64,000 nucleotides of DNA from Rhodobium gokarnense (lineage in GTDB: Bacteria > Pseudomonadota > Alphaproteobacteria > Rhizobiales > Rhodobiaceae), in contig NZ_JAOQNS010000008.1 of assembly GCF_025961475.1 (NCBI RefSeq), positions 62,001-126,000 on the forward strand, read 5' to 3'. Numbering within the stretch: position 1 is the stretch's first letter; the number at the start of each line of letters is the position of its first letter. Below, in pieces: positions 44,390-53,540 of this stretch. The translations under genes and the position numbers were made by a program. The notes under the pieces are model-generated. The model had not been told where the DNA came from. It searched no databases and saw only the letters and a list, made by a program, of their open reading frames with translations.

Positions 44390-46201
44390 ATGTTCGATAC
44401 CGTCAGCCCGGAACTGATCCGCTCCGTGCACTCGCGCATCCGCAACCAGATCCGCCGCACGCCCGTACTGCACACCGCGCCGGGCGATTTCGAATTGCCC
44501 GCCCCCGTCGTCGTCAAGCTGGAGCAGATGCAGTTCGCCGGCTCCTTCAAGGCCCGCGGCGCCTTCAACACGCTGCTCAGCAACGAGATCCCGCCGACGG
44601 GCGTCACCGCCGCCTCCGGCGGCAACCACGGCGCGGCGGTCGCCTTTGCCGCCGACCGGCTCGGCGAGCTTGCCCGCATCTACGTGCCCGAGACTGTGGC
44701 CCCGGCCAAGGCGGACCTCATCCGCCGCTACGGCGCCGACGTCCACATCGAGGGCGAGACCTATGCCGACGCCGCCGCGCTCTGCGAGGAATACGCCGCC
44801 GACACCGGCGCCCTCCTCGTCCACCCCTATGACAGCTTCGACACCATCGCCGGCCAAGGAACGCTCGGCCTGGAATGGGAGGAACAGGCCCTCGGCCTCG
44901 ATACGGTGCTGGTCGCCGTCGGCGGCGGCGGGCTGATCGCCGGCATCGGTGCCTGGTTCGACAACCGAGCCCGGGTCATCGGCGTCGAGCCGACCGGCTG
45001 CCCGACCCTGCATAATGCCCTCGCCGAAGGCCGGCCCGTCGACGTCGACGTGGACTCCGTCGCCGCCGGCGCGCTCGGCGCCCGCCGCTGCGGCGACAAC
45101 GTGTTCCGGATCGCCCGCGACCGTGTCGAGGAGGTGCTCCTGGTCGAGGACGAGGCCATCCTCCTCGCCCAGCAGCGGCTGTGGCGCGACTTCCGCATCG
45201 CCACCGAACCCGGCGGCGCCACGGCGCTGGCCGCTCTCCTCACCGGCGCCTACCGGCCGGAACGCAACGAGAGGGTCGGCGTCCTCATCTGCGGCGGCAA
45301 CGCCGATCTCGCCCAGCTTGAAGAGGCGCTCGCCCGCCCCGCACCCCAGGCGAGCCCGGCCGGCGCCCGCGCGCCGTTTTCGATCGAGCGGGTGGCGACC
45401 GACATCATCGCCGCCGAACTTCTGTCGAGCGAGCTGATGCCCGACGCGCTGGAAAAGGTCGCCGAGGCGACGGCCGGCGACGACAGCGACGGGGACGCGG
45501 AAGCCGCCGGGGCCGATGCGCCCGCGGGGGACGATGCGCCGGACCTGGAGGACGTCTTCGCCGAGGCCCTTGCCGTCGGCGCACCCGACCCGGACGAGAC
45601 CGCCGAAGAGACCGACGAGGCCACCGTGGAGACAGCGCCGGCCGACGGCGACACCCTCGCCGAGCAGGGCGCCGTGGACTTCGATGCGCCCGTCGAGGAC
45701 GCCGCAGCGGAGGCGCCGCCGCTCCATTCGGAGTTCGATCCCCAGGCGATGGCCGACAACCTCGCCGCCGCCCTCGACCTCGGCGCCTTCGACCTGGCCC
45801 AGGATGGTCCGACGCCCGACGGCCCGGCACCCGACGAGCCCATGCCGGACGTCGGCGAGGAGACGGACGAGCAGCCGGAAGACGGGCCTGAGGACGCGTT
45901 CGGGGACGCTGACGACGACGACATCGAACCCGTCGGCGAAGAGCCGGCCCTTGTCGCCGCCGGGGCGGAGGAGCTCTCTGCCGAGGAGGACGCGAGCGCA
46001 GAGGTCTTGCTCGACGCCGAAGGCTCCGGCGACCCGGATGCCGGCTCCGAGCCTGCTGACGACAAGGCCTCCCGAGACGAGGCCTTCGAGGATGAAAGCC
46101 CGGACGACGAGAAGACCGGCGACGAGAAGACCGGCGACGAGGCGAGCGACGACGACGGGCCCAAAACATCCGACGACGACGGGCCGCGCATCTCTCCCTG
46201 A
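44390..46201 (+). CDS. PLP-dependent threonine/serine dehydratase with long acidic tail
   Basis: This 603-residue protein has a normal fold-type II dehydratase core (about 1-315): Lys54 in QFAGSFKARGAFN holds PLP, SGGNHGAAVAFA binds its phosphate, and VAVGGGGLIAGIG is the glycine loop. It would deaminate Thr or Ser or act as a racemase. Residues about 325-603 are unlike any enzyme I recognise: over a third Asp/Glu with Ala, Pro and Gly, ending in tandem KTGDE and SDDDGP units. A perfect AAGGAG site (44378-44383) supports start 44390. The tail is in frame, with no frameshift sign. Confidence 0.88.
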   Translation: MFDTVSPELIRSVHSRIRNQIRRTPVLHTAPGDFELPAPVVVKLEQMQFAGSFKARGAFNTLLSNEIPPTGVTAASGGNHGAAVAFAADRLGELARIYVPETVAPAKADLIRRYGADVHIEGETYADAAALCEEYAADTGALLVHPYDSFDTIAGQGTLGLEWEEQALGLDTVLVAVGGGGLIAGIGAWFDNRARVIGVEPTGCPTLHNALAEGRPVDVDVDSVAAGALGARRCGDNVFRIARDRVEEVLLVEDEAILLAQQRLWRDFRIATEPGGATALAALLTGAYRPERNERVGVLICGGNADLAQLEEALARPAPQASPAGARAPFSIERVATDIIAAELLSSELMPDALEKVAEATAGDDSDGDAEAAGADAPAGDDAPDLEDVFAEALAVGAPDPDETAEETDEATVETAPADGDTLAEQGAVDFDAPVEDAAAEAPPLHSEFDPQAMADNLAAALDLGAFDLAQDGPTPDGPAPDEPMPDVGEETDEQPEDGPEDAFGDADDDDIEPVGEEPALVAAGAEELSAEEDASAEVLLDAEGSGDPDAGSEPADDKASRDEAFEDESPDDEKTGDEKTGDEASDDDGPKTSDDDGPRISP

Positions 46202-46221
46202 CGCGAGCCGTTCCGAACATG

Positions 46222-46247
46222 CACCTTCCGCAAAATTGCGGAAGGTG
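46222..46247 (+). terminator. hairpin after the dehydratase gene
   Basis: CACCTTCCGCAA (46222-46233) and TTGCGGAAGGTG (46236-46247) form a perfect 12-bp stem 20 bases after the stop. No T-run follows. It probably ends or stabilises the dehydratase transcript before leuB. Confidence 0.6.
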
Positions 46248-46408
46248 GTCTCCGCCCGGTCGCCGCGCCTTGCCGCGAGCCGTATACGTCCGCTTGCAGT
46301 CGGTCGCCATTCCGGCTAACCAACCTTCCAGAAAAACCCGCCAGAACGACGCTCTCCCCAAGCGATTACGCGCCCAGGGGATGACGCCCCCGAAAGGATG
46401 ACCCGCAC

Positions 46409-47521
46409 ATGACCGACTACAATCTTCTGCTCCTCCCCGGCGACGGCATCGGCACCGAGATCATGGAGGAGGTGAAGCGCGTCATCGCCTGGTTCAACGA
46501 CAAGACCGACCTTACCTTTACGTATGAGGAAGATCTGGTCGGCGGCGCGGCCTATGACGCCCACGGCGCGGCCGTCTCCGACGCCACCATGGAAAAGGCC
46601 TTGGCGACGGACGCGGTCATCTTCGGCGCCGTCGGCGGGCCGAAATGGGACGGCGTTCCCTATGACGTGCGCCCGGAAGCCGGGCTCCTGCGCCTGCGCA
46701 AGGATCTGAAGCTCTTTGCCAATCTGCGCCCCGCCATCTGCTATCCGGCGCTCGCCGATGCCTCCTCCCTGAAGCGCGACGTCGTGGAAGGCCTCGACAT
46801 CCTGATCGTGCGCGAGCTCACCGGCGGCGTCTATTTCGGCGAGCCCAAGGAGATCACCGACATCGGCAACGGCCAGAAGCGGGCCGTCGACACCCAGGTC
46901 TACGACACCTACGAGATCGAGCGCATCGCTTCTGTCGCCTTCGACCTTGCCCGCACGCGGCGCAACAAGGTCACCTCGATGGAAAAGCGCAACGTCATGA
47001 AGTCGGGCGTGCTCTGGAACGAGGTCGTCACCGCGACCCACAAGGCCAGCTACGAAGACGTCACCCTTGAGCACATGCTGGCCGATGCCGGCGGCATGCA
47101 GCTCGTGCGCTGGCCGAAGCAGTTCGACGTCATCGTCACCGACAACCTCTTCGGCGACATGCTGTCTGACGTCGCCGCCATGCTGACCGGGTCGCTGGGC
47201 ATGCTGCCGTCCGCCGCCCTCGGCGCCCCGGACCCGGCCACCGGCCGCCGCAAGGCGATGTACGAGCCGGTGCACGGCTCGGCCCCCGACATCGCCGGCA
47301 AGGGCATCGCCAACCCCATCGCCATGATCGCCTCCTTCGCCATGGCGCTGCGCTACTCCTTCGAACTGACCAAGGAAGCCGACCTCGTCGAATCCGCCAT
47401 CGCCGCCGCCCTCGACCGCGGGCTCCGCACCGGCGACATCGCCGAGGCAGGCGCCCCGACGGTCTCCACTATGGAGATGGGCACGGCGATCCTTGCCGAG
47501 ATGGATCGACTGGCGGGGTAG
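46409..47521 (+). CDS. leuB: 3-isopropylmalate dehydrogenase
   Basis: This 370-residue NAD-dependent oxidative decarboxylase makes the leucine precursor 2-oxoisocaproate. Family segments are complete: [55 protein letters not shown], the catalytic Tyr in [11 protein letters not shown], Lys in [38 protein letters not shown] and [18 protein letters not shown]. No leucine leader peptide is seen in the 207-base gap upstream. Repeats follow the stop. Confidence 0.96.
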   Translation: MTDYNLLLLPGDGIGTEIMEEVKRVIAWFNDKTDLTFTYEEDLVGGAAYDAHGAAVSDATMEKALATDAVIFGAVGGPKWDGVPYDVRPEAGLLRLRKDLKLFANLRPAICYPALADASSLKRDVVEGLDILIVRELTGGVYFGEPKEITDIGNGQKRAVDTQVYDTYEIERIASVAFDLARTRRNKVTSMEKRNVMKSGVLWNEVVTATHKASYEDVTLEHMLADAGGMQLVRWPKQFDVIVTDNLFGDMLSDVAAMLTGSLGMLPSAALGAPDPATGRRKAMYEPVHGSAPDIAGKGIANPIAMIASFAMALRYSFELTKEADLVESAIAAALDRGLRTGDIAEAGAPTVSTMEMGTAILAEMDRLAG

Positions 47522-47555
47522 GTTTTCGCGAGTTTTTAGCGCTAGGTTTTTTAGC

Positions 47556-47940
47556 GCTCACGGCTGAGCGCGGGCTTCGCCCGCTAGCCTCCGCGGGGGC
47601 GGCAAGTTTATTTGCCGCTCACGCCAGGCTCGCTTCGCTCGCGGCTCCGCGAGGGCGGCGCATCAGCGCCGGCGGGCGCTTGCCCTTGCGAAGCCTGACG
47701 GCTCCGAGCTTTCACTCACGGCTAAGCTCTCGCTAGTCTCCGCGGGGCGGCAAGGTCTTTTGCCGCTCACGCCTGGCTCGCGGTCCGACACAGGCGGCCC
47801 ATCAGCGCCGGCAGCCGTTCGACCTTGCGAAGCCTTCCGGCTTCCTAGTTTGCCGCTCGCGCCAACTCGCTGCGCTCGCGGCTCCGCGAGGGCGCGCTGT
47901 CGCGCGGCGCCCGGTCGGGCTTGCGAAGCCTTGCGGCTTC
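47556..47940. repeat. three tandem degenerate ~95-bp repeats after leuB
   Basis: Three copies of a unit starting TTGCCGCTC and ending TTGCGAAGCCTnnCGGCT lie at 47612-47707, 47760-47845 and 47850-47940. A shared CTCACGGCT...CTCCGCGGGGCGGCAAG lead-in precedes the first two (from 47556 and 47713). Inside are inverted repeats such as CTCGCGGCTCCGCGAG. No coding frame is conserved across copies, so they are structural repeats. Confidence 0.8.
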
Positions 47941-48012
47941 GATGGAGCCCGGACGTCAACGCTTGGCAGCTCGCCTCGGGTTTGCCACCGCCATCTCCCC
48001 AAACTCCGCGTC

Positions 48013-48114
48013 ACCACCGGACTTGATCCGGTGGTCCATGATGACGAGCGGCGAAAACTCCCCTAACAGATTGAAATCAAAGGCCTCATGGATCACCGGG
48101 TCAAGCCCGGTGAT
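48013..48114. repeat. pair of REP palindromes in opposite orientation
   Basis: ACCACCGGA/TCCGGTGGT (48013-48021, 48027-48035) and ATCACCGGG/CCCGGTGAT (48092-48100, 48106-48114) are two copies of the common CCGGnTCAAGnCCGG-type alphaproteobacterial REP, each with a 5-base loop and in opposite orientation. A degraded third half is seen near 48170-48187. Confidence 0.8.
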
Positions 48115-48336
48115 GATGCAGAGCGCGTGGATGCCAGAGTGCATTCGCCGTAAACCGGACAGCAGTGGCTCAAGGCCGGGATGACGGTCGAGCGTTGCGC
48201 CCGCGCCGTCCAAACCGTCCCGCTCACCGACCGGCGTGACGGAAGAGCGCGCGGCAGCGGCCACTACGCCGCCACCCCCAACCTTGACAGCCCCCGCGTT
48301 CCACGTCATGAGAAGCGCGCTGTAACAGAGGTTGCC

Positions 48337-48453
48337 ATGCGCCCGTTCGATCGGATCATCGAGCAGAAGACGCCGTCCTGGGCTTTTCCGGGCGTTGCCG
48401 CGCGCGCGACCGTCAAGATCACCAAGACCACGAAAACCACTCCGACCGCCTGA
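48337..48453 (+). CDS. small Thr/Lys-rich reading frame, possible asd leader peptide
   Basis: A 38-residue frame starts at ATG 48337, six bases after AGAGG, and ends TGA 48451-48453, 100 bases before asd. Its last 14 residues (TVKITKTTKTTPTA) hold seven Thr, three Lys and one Ile. asd serves synthesis of exactly these amino acids (plus Met), so a translational attenuation leader is possible, as with thrL. Two GC-rich inverted repeats follow (near 48470-48500 and 48506-48524), but neither has a terminator T-run, which weakens the case. It may be a small protein or chance. Confidence 0.35.
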   Translation: MRPFDRIIEQKTPSWAFPGVAARATVKITKTTKTTPTA

Positions 48454-48505
48454 CGGTCCTCTCGTCCGCCGATATCTCCCCCGGCGCGGCGCGGGGGATC
48501 GAAGA

Positions 48506-48524
48506 GCCCGTTGACGAAACGGGC
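48506..48524 (+). promoter_or_regulatory. hairpin just upstream of asd
   Basis: GCCCGTT (48506-48512) and AACGGGC (48518-48524) form a 7-bp stem with a 5-base loop, 30 bases before the asd start. Just upstream, CCCCCG and CGGGGG around 48475-48497 can also pair. These could be alternative structures governed by the small upstream frame. Confidence 0.4.
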
Positions 48525-48553
48525 GCGGGGAGAGGGAACGAGGAACCAGAACC

Positions 48554-49588
48554 ATGGGTTATAAAGTCGCAGTCGTCGGCGCCACCGGCAATGTGGGCCG
48601 CGAAATGCTCGATATCCTGAAGGAACGGGGCTTTCCGGCCGACGAGGTCGTTGCCGTCGCCTCCCGCCGCAGCCAGGGCGTGGAGGTCTCCTATGGCGAC
48701 GCCACGCTGCGGGTGAAGGCGCTGGAGCACGTCGATTTCTCCGACATCGACATCGCGCTGATGTCGGCCGGCGGCGAGACTTCGAAGGAATGGTCGCCGA
48801 AGATCGGCAAGGCCGGCTGCGTCGTCATCGACAACTCCTCCGCCTTCCGCATGGACCCGGACGTGCCGCTGATCGTGCCGGAGGTGAACGCCGACGCCAT
48901 CGAAGGCTTTACCCGCAAGAACATCATCGCCAATCCGAACTGCTCGACCGCACAGCTCGTCGTCGCGCTGAAGCCGCTGCATGAGAAGGCGAAGATCCTG
49001 CGCTGCGTCGTCGCCACCTACCAGTCGGTCTCCGGCGCCGGCAAGGAGGCGATGGACGAGCTCTTCACCCAGACCCGCGCGGTGTTCGTCTCCGACCCGG
49101 TGGAAGCCAAGAAGTTTCCGAAGCGGATCGCCTTCAACGCGATCCCGCATATCGACGTCTTCATGGAGGACGGCTTCACCAAGGAAGAGTGGAAAATGAC
49201 GGCCGAGACCAAGAAGATTCTCGACCCGAAGATCAAGCTGGTGGCGACCTGCGTACGCGTGCCGGTGTTCATCTCCCACGCCGAGGCCGTGCACCTGGAA
49301 TTCGCCGAGCCGATCACCGCCGACGAGGCAAGGGACATCCTGCGCGAGGCGCCGGGGTGCCTGGTCATCGACAAGCACGAGCCCGGCGGCTACATCACGC
49401 CCTATGAAGCGGCCGGCGAGGACGCCACCTATATCAGCCGCATCCGCGAAGACCCGACCGTCGACAACGGCCTCGCCATGTGGGTGGTCTCCGACAATCT
49501 GAGGAAGGGCGCGGCCCTCAACACGGTCCAGATCGCCGAGACCCTCGTCAATCGCGGCCTGATCCAGCCGAAGAAGGACGCGGCGTAA
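48554..49588 (+). CDS. asd: aspartate-semialdehyde dehydrogenase
   Basis: This 344-residue NADP-dependent enzyme reduces aspartyl phosphate to aspartate semialdehyde, the branch point to Lys, Met, Thr and Ile and to diaminopimelate. The Rossmann motif VVGATGNVGREML is at the N-terminus, the catalytic Cys is Cys130 in NPNCSTAQ, and the later VRVPVFISHAEAVHLEF holds the active-site His. Start ATG 48554 follows a GAGG-type site. After the stop an inverted repeat CCCGGCG/CGCCGGG (49625-49652) may end the transcript. Confidence 0.96.
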   Translation: MGYKVAVVGATGNVGREMLDILKERGFPADEVVAVASRRSQGVEVSYGDATLRVKALEHVDFSDIDIALMSAGGETSKEWSPKIGKAGCVVIDNSSAFRMDPDVPLIVPEVNADAIEGFTRKNIIANPNCSTAQLVVALKPLHEKAKILRCVVATYQSVSGAGKEAMDELFTQTRAVFVSDPVEAKKFPKRIAFNAIPHIDVFMEDGFTKEEWKMTAETKKILDPKIKLVATCVRVPVFISHAEAVHLEFAEPITADEARDILREAPGCLVIDKHEPGGYITPYEAAGEDATYISRIREDPTVDNGLAMWVVSDNLRKGAALNTVQIAETLVNRGLIQPKKDAA

Positions 49589-49785
49589 GGGGCGGGTCCC
49601 AGCTCGGCCGACATCCCCGACATCCCCGGCGGCGCGCAAGCGCTGCGCCGGGACCGGTCATCGGGATGGCTGATGCGTTTCAGCGTTCGCTCGCTTTCCG
49701 TCAACGGATTGTTTGCAAAGCCATACCGGATTGCCGACCGAACGCCGAAAATCGCGAAAATCAGTTGATTAACCGATAGGCCGCG

Positions 49786-49874
49786 CTGGATTGCTTCGCT
49801 CCGCTCGCAATGACGTTTTCTCAATCATTTCAACGTCATTGCGAGGAGGCCGCTAGGCCGACGCGGCAATCCAG
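49786..49874 (-). repeat. palindromic REP-like element, copy B
   Basis: This 89-base element, CTGGATTGCTTCG to GGCAATCCAG, is nearly the reverse complement of copy A at 6956-7045, differing at only a few positions. It lies in the 348-base gap between asd and the converging glycosyltransferase gene, where no gene is seen. Confidence 0.9.
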
Positions 49875-49936
49875 AATCATGCTGTTCGGATATATCCCGC
49901 GCCTGCAGGCATCCTTCTGATCAAAGTACTCCCGGG

Positions 49937-52006
49937 TCACGCTCCGAGAAGTCGCCGGACCCTCGCCCAAAGCCCCTTTTTGCGCACGGGCGCCGGCGGC
50001 GGCTCCATCCCTTGCGAGGGATCGACGCCGCCGCGGTGGAAGAGGCCTTGCGCGTAAAGCAGCGCCAACCGCGTGTCGCGCGGATCGGTCCCCGCGAGCA
50101 GCCGGAACACCTGGTGCCGGGCGCCCTCGTGGTTGGCCTTCTTCCAGTTCTTCTTGACCGTCCCGGCGCTTTCGCGAAACAGCACCACGGCCTCAGGCAG
50201 CACGCCAATGCGCTGGCCGCGGGCCCTGAGCAGCGCCATCAGGTACCAGTCCTCGCTGACATAGCTGTAGCCCGGATCGGGAAACCGGCCGACGGCCTGA
50301 AACGCCTTGCGGGTGACGACCATGTTGGTGTCGCCCATGGCGTTGGAAAAGAGCGACAGGGCACCCGCGCTGCCGGCAAAGAGCTGGCGCCGGTGGATGC
50401 CGGCCGCGTCCGTCGGCGGTGCATCGCCCTCGAAACAGTCGAGCGGCGAGGCGACGGCGTCGAACCGGCCGCTGTCGACGGCTTTGCCGTAAGCGTCCAA
50501 TGCCTCCGGGGTCAGGGCGTTGTCGTCGTCGAGGAAGACGACGGCCTCGCCCGTCGAGGCGTCGAAGCCGGCATTGCGAGCCAGCATCGGCGACAGATGT
50601 TTGTCGAGACGGACGATCTTCCAGCCCCTGGCTCTGAAGTCGGCCGCGAGTTCGTCGAGCAGGGCCCGCGCGGCCCCGGTCTCGCTGGCGTTGTCGACGA
50701 GGACGACCTCGTCCGGCCGCCGGGTCTGGGCATCGAGGCTCTTCAGCGCCTGGCGCAGAAAATCCGGCCGGTCGCGGTGGAGCACGATGACCGAAAGGCT
50801 GTGCTTGAGCGGCGCGGGCAGTCTGGTGCGGCCGGCAAGGTCTTGCGCATGGGCCGACCAGACGGCGGCGATGTCCTTGCGCGAAACCGCCGGTGCGGGC
50901 GGCGCGAGGCCGTCCGCCAGCGCAGCGGAGACGGCGTCCGCAAGCGCGTTCATCTCCGGCGCCACGACGCTGCCGCGGCTTTCCGGCGCCAGCATCTCGC
51001 CGACGCCATCGATGTCGGTGGTGAGGAACGAAAAGCTCCCGGCAAGGAGATCGGCGACCAGCCGCCGATCGGGAACAGCAAGGAACGGCGCGACGACGAG
51101 GACATGGTCGCGACGCTCTGCGAGGGCGGCGAGGGCGGTGCCGTAGGTCTCCGCCGGCACATGTTCGAAATCGATGCCCCAGCGCGCCGTGCGATAGCCG
51201 AGGGAGCGGGCGGACAACCCGTCGCCGCCACGCGCCAGCGGACCGATCGCCGTCACCTTAACTCCGGAAAGGCCGCCGCGGGCGATCAGCGTTTCAATGA
51301 CATCGCAGAACAGCCAGAAGCCTGAGGCCGCATCGATCCTCCCGACAAAGACGATTTCCTCGATCGCCGCGGCGCTGCCCGTTCCGGCCGCTCGCTCCGC
51401 CATCGGGACCGGCAGAACGGCGGGTTGCGGCGCCTCCGGGACGATCTCCATAAGGCGATCGGCAACGGCAAGGTGCGGGACGACGACGGCATCGGCGAGG
51501 CGGACGACGTCGCGCTCCAGGGCATCGCAGAGCAGAAGCTCAGGGTGCGCGAGCGTCGCGTCCTGCAACAGCGCCGGATCGGCGACGGGCCCATCGATGA
51601 CGGCGACGACGGGCATCGCGATGCCGCCGAGCCCCATCGCCCGGTCCATGGCGGCGACCGCGGCACATTCCGGCGCGCCGACCACATAGACCGCGTCGAA
51701 GCTCTGGCCCTTGAGCCAGCGATAGAACGTCTCGGCACGAAGGAGGGCCGAGCCGGGAGAACTCATATGGGGCTGGAAGTTGCGGCGCGGCGTCTGCGGC
51801 GCGGAGATTTCCTCAGCGCGAATGCCCTCATCGCCGGACACCGAAGGCATCGCTCCCGGCCAATGGGCGAGCGTCACCGTATGGCCGGCCTCGGCGAGAA
51901 GACGCGCCAGCGCCTTGGCGCCGGCGATTGCCTGCCAGCGGCGGCCGGCGCCGGGAGCGGCCGGATCGAGCGGGACGGCAACGCAGAGGGAGAGCGGGGC
52001 GGCCAT
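49937..52006 (-). CDS. two-domain glycosyltransferase (GT4-like plus GT2)
   Basis: This 689-residue cytoplasmic protein appears to fuse two transferases. Residues about 1-390 look like a GT-B fold (CVAVPLDPAAPGAGRRW, IVFVGRIDAASGFWLF, LAPESRGSVVAPEMNALADAV). Residues about 405-660 are a clear GT2 domain (LSVIVLHRDRPDFLRQALKSLDAQT, VDNASETG, metal-binding FLDDDNAL, and a late YVSEDWYLMALLRARG). Dual transferases of this kind build surface polysaccharides. It is divergent from the sulfotransferase gene and faces asd. The GT4-like half lacks an obvious E-x7-E motif, so it may be inactive. Confidence 0.8.
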   Translation of the reverse strand: MAAPLSLCVAVPLDPAAPGAGRRWQAIAGAKALARLLAEAGHTVTLAHWPGAMPSVSGDEGIRAEEISAPQTPRRNFQPHMSSPGSALLRAETFYRWLKGQSFDAVYVVGAPECAAVAAMDRAMGLGGIAMPVVAVIDGPVADPALLQDATLAHPELLLCDALERDVVRLADAVVVPHLAVADRLMEIVPEAPQPAVLPVPMAERAAGTGSAAAIEEIVFVGRIDAASGFWLFCDVIETLIARGGLSGVKVTAIGPLARGGDGLSARSLGYRTARWGIDFEHVPAETYGTALAALAERRDHVLVVAPFLAVPDRRLVADLLAGSFSFLTTDIDGVGEMLAPESRGSVVAPEMNALADAVSAALADGLAPPAPAVSRKDIAAVWSAHAQDLAGRTRLPAPLKHSLSVIVLHRDRPDFLRQALKSLDAQTRRPDEVVLVDNASETGAARALLDELAADFRARGWKIVRLDKHLSPMLARNAGFDASTGEAVVFLDDDNALTPEALDAYGKAVDSGRFDAVASPLDCFEGDAPPTDAAGIHRRQLFAGSAGALSLFSNAMGDTNMVVTRKAFQAVGRFPDPGYSYVSEDWYLMALLRARGQRIGVLPEAVVLFRESAGTVKKNWKKANHEGARHQVFRLLAGTDPRDTRLALLYAQGLFHRGGVDPSQGMEPPPAPVRKKGLWARVRRLLGA

Positions 52007-52196
52007 GGCGATGGGTGGCGTCCTTCCTGCGGCGGCGTGCCGCCCGCCGGATGTAGCCCGCTTTCGCGGCCAAGCGCAATCGCGGGGCGGCCCCTTCCTC
52101 TCGACAGCGCCGGGCGTGCGGAGTACATCTCTCGCGCCCCGCGGGCACGAGCCGTATTCCGGCGGGCCCGTTCACTCCGCGTTGTCACGGGATCCC

Positions 52197-53231
52197 ATGT
52201 CCGGATCGAGCGCTCCCCGCGAAATCGTCTTCGTCCACATCCCCAAGACCGCCGGCACGGCGGTGCGCGGTGCGCTCGTCAAGGCGCTGCCGGATTACGA
52301 GGCCGTCTTCGACTACGGGCCGAAGTCGTCCGCGACGTCCGAGGCCTGGCGCGAGGCGCTCGCCGTTGCCGACAACCCGATGGCGCTCGCCGGCTTCCGC
52401 CAGGCGATCGCGGAACGTGGGCGGGTGCTCCTTGCCGGGCACTTCGAGGCCTTCAAATACTGGAACCTCTTTGCCCCGGAGAGCTTCATCGCCGTCCTGC
52501 GCGATCCCGTCGAGCGGGTGCTGTCGGAGTTCTCCCACCATCGCGGACGCTACGGCTACGAGGATCCCATCGAGGTCTTCATCGAGCGGCCGCGGCTGCG
52601 CAACGTCATGGCGCGCTACCTGCGCGGCACCGACCCGCGCCGCTTCGGCTTCATCGGCATATCGGAACGCCTGGAGCGGGATATTCCCCGCCTCTCCGAT
52701 GTCCTCGGCGTCAGGCTGAAGGTGCCGCGGACCAATATCGGCGTCCATGACGAGACCGTCGCCGGGCACATGAAGGACGCGGCGCTGCGGCACCGGATCC
52801 GCGAGCTCAACGCCGAGGACCAGGCGCTCTACGAGTTCTTCCTCGATCGCGCGCCCGGGGAAGCGGTGGCCGACCCCCTGCCGCCGGCGCTTGCCGGCAT
52901 CGGCGTTGCCGGGCGGATGCGGGCGACGCTTGAGGGCACGTTGACCGGCTGGGCGGTCGACGGGGTGAGCGAGCGCGCCGTCGAGCTGGAGGTGCGTTCT
53001 GGCGAGGCGATCATCGGCCGTGTCCGCGCCGACGGCTTCAGCAAATGGCTGCTGACCCGCCAGCTCAGCCGCAACGGCATCGGCACCTTTACCTTCGACC
53101 TGAAAGCCGCACTGGGGGCGCTGCCGGAGGCCGAGCGGCTGCAGACCGTGACGGTGCGCCCCGTCGGCGGCGTGACGCCGATCGCCGGCGCCCTGCGCGA
53201 AAGGCGCCTGTCCCTGCTGCTCGGCGGCTGA
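52197..53231 (+). CDS. sulfotransferase (Sulfotransfer_2-like) with C-terminal beta domain
   Basis: This 344-residue protein has the PAPS 5'-phosphosulfate loop FVHIPKTAGTA (about residues 12-22) and the 3'-phosphate motif FIAVLRDPVERVLSEFSHH (Arg and Ser), as in heparan-sulfate 2-O-sulfotransferase relatives. Residues about 245-335 form a separate beta-rich module beginning near LEGTLTGWAVDG, a type often attached to bacterial surface-glycan enzymes. It probably sulfates a cell-surface carbohydrate. The start ATG 52197 directly precedes the family N-terminus. Confidence 0.85.
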   Translation: MSGSSAPREIVFVHIPKTAGTAVRGALVKALPDYEAVFDYGPKSSATSEAWREALAVADNPMALAGFRQAIAERGRVLLAGHFEAFKYWNLFAPESFIAVLRDPVERVLSEFSHHRGRYGYEDPIEVFIERPRLRNVMARYLRGTDPRRFGFIGISERLERDIPRLSDVLGVRLKVPRTNIGVHDETVAGHMKDAALRHRIRELNAEDQALYEFFLDRAPGEAVADPLPPALAGIGVAGRMRATLEGTLTGWAVDGVSERAVELEVRSGEAIIGRVRADGFSKWLLTRQLSRNGIGTFTFDLKAALGALPEAERLQTVTVRPVGGVTPIAGALRERRLSLLLGG

Positions 53232-53392
53232 CGGCCCGGCCATCCGGCGCCGGCCAGGCGAATGCGCGATCGACCCGGCCGACATCGCCGGCATTCCGGC
53301 CGTTTTGTCCCGTCCTGCAACCGGTCGCGTCCCCCTCTGAACATTTCGAATCCGGCGCTCCGACAGGCCGGGACACCGCGCCCGCGAAGCGG

Positions 53393-53421
53393 TTGACTAC
53401 CTTACGGTCTCCGCTTATCAC
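53393..53421 (+). promoter_or_regulatory. candidate sigma70 promoter
   Basis: TTGACT (53393-53398) and TATCAC (53416-53421) are separated by 17 bases, 120 bases before the dehydratase start, within an unusually AT-rich gap of about 310 bases (53232-53540) that holds no gene. It is the best promoter-like match I see for the downstream glycan genes. Confidence 0.4.
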
Positions 53422-53540
53422 TGCTCGACAAATCGCTGATGTTGCCGATCTGTAAGTATGCAGCAAGTACAAAACCTCACGCATTCAGTATTTGCTTGTG
53501 TGAACAGGTAGCCTGAAGGCTCCTTGCAAAGGAAAATCTG

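Noticed and set aside
44390-46201. Frameshift as the cause of the acidic tail
   Set aside because: Codon use stays in frame with strong third-position GC to the stop, so the tail seems to be really encoded.
46202-46408. Leucine leader peptide before leuB
   Set aside because: No short frame with Leu codons and no attenuator were found in this gap.
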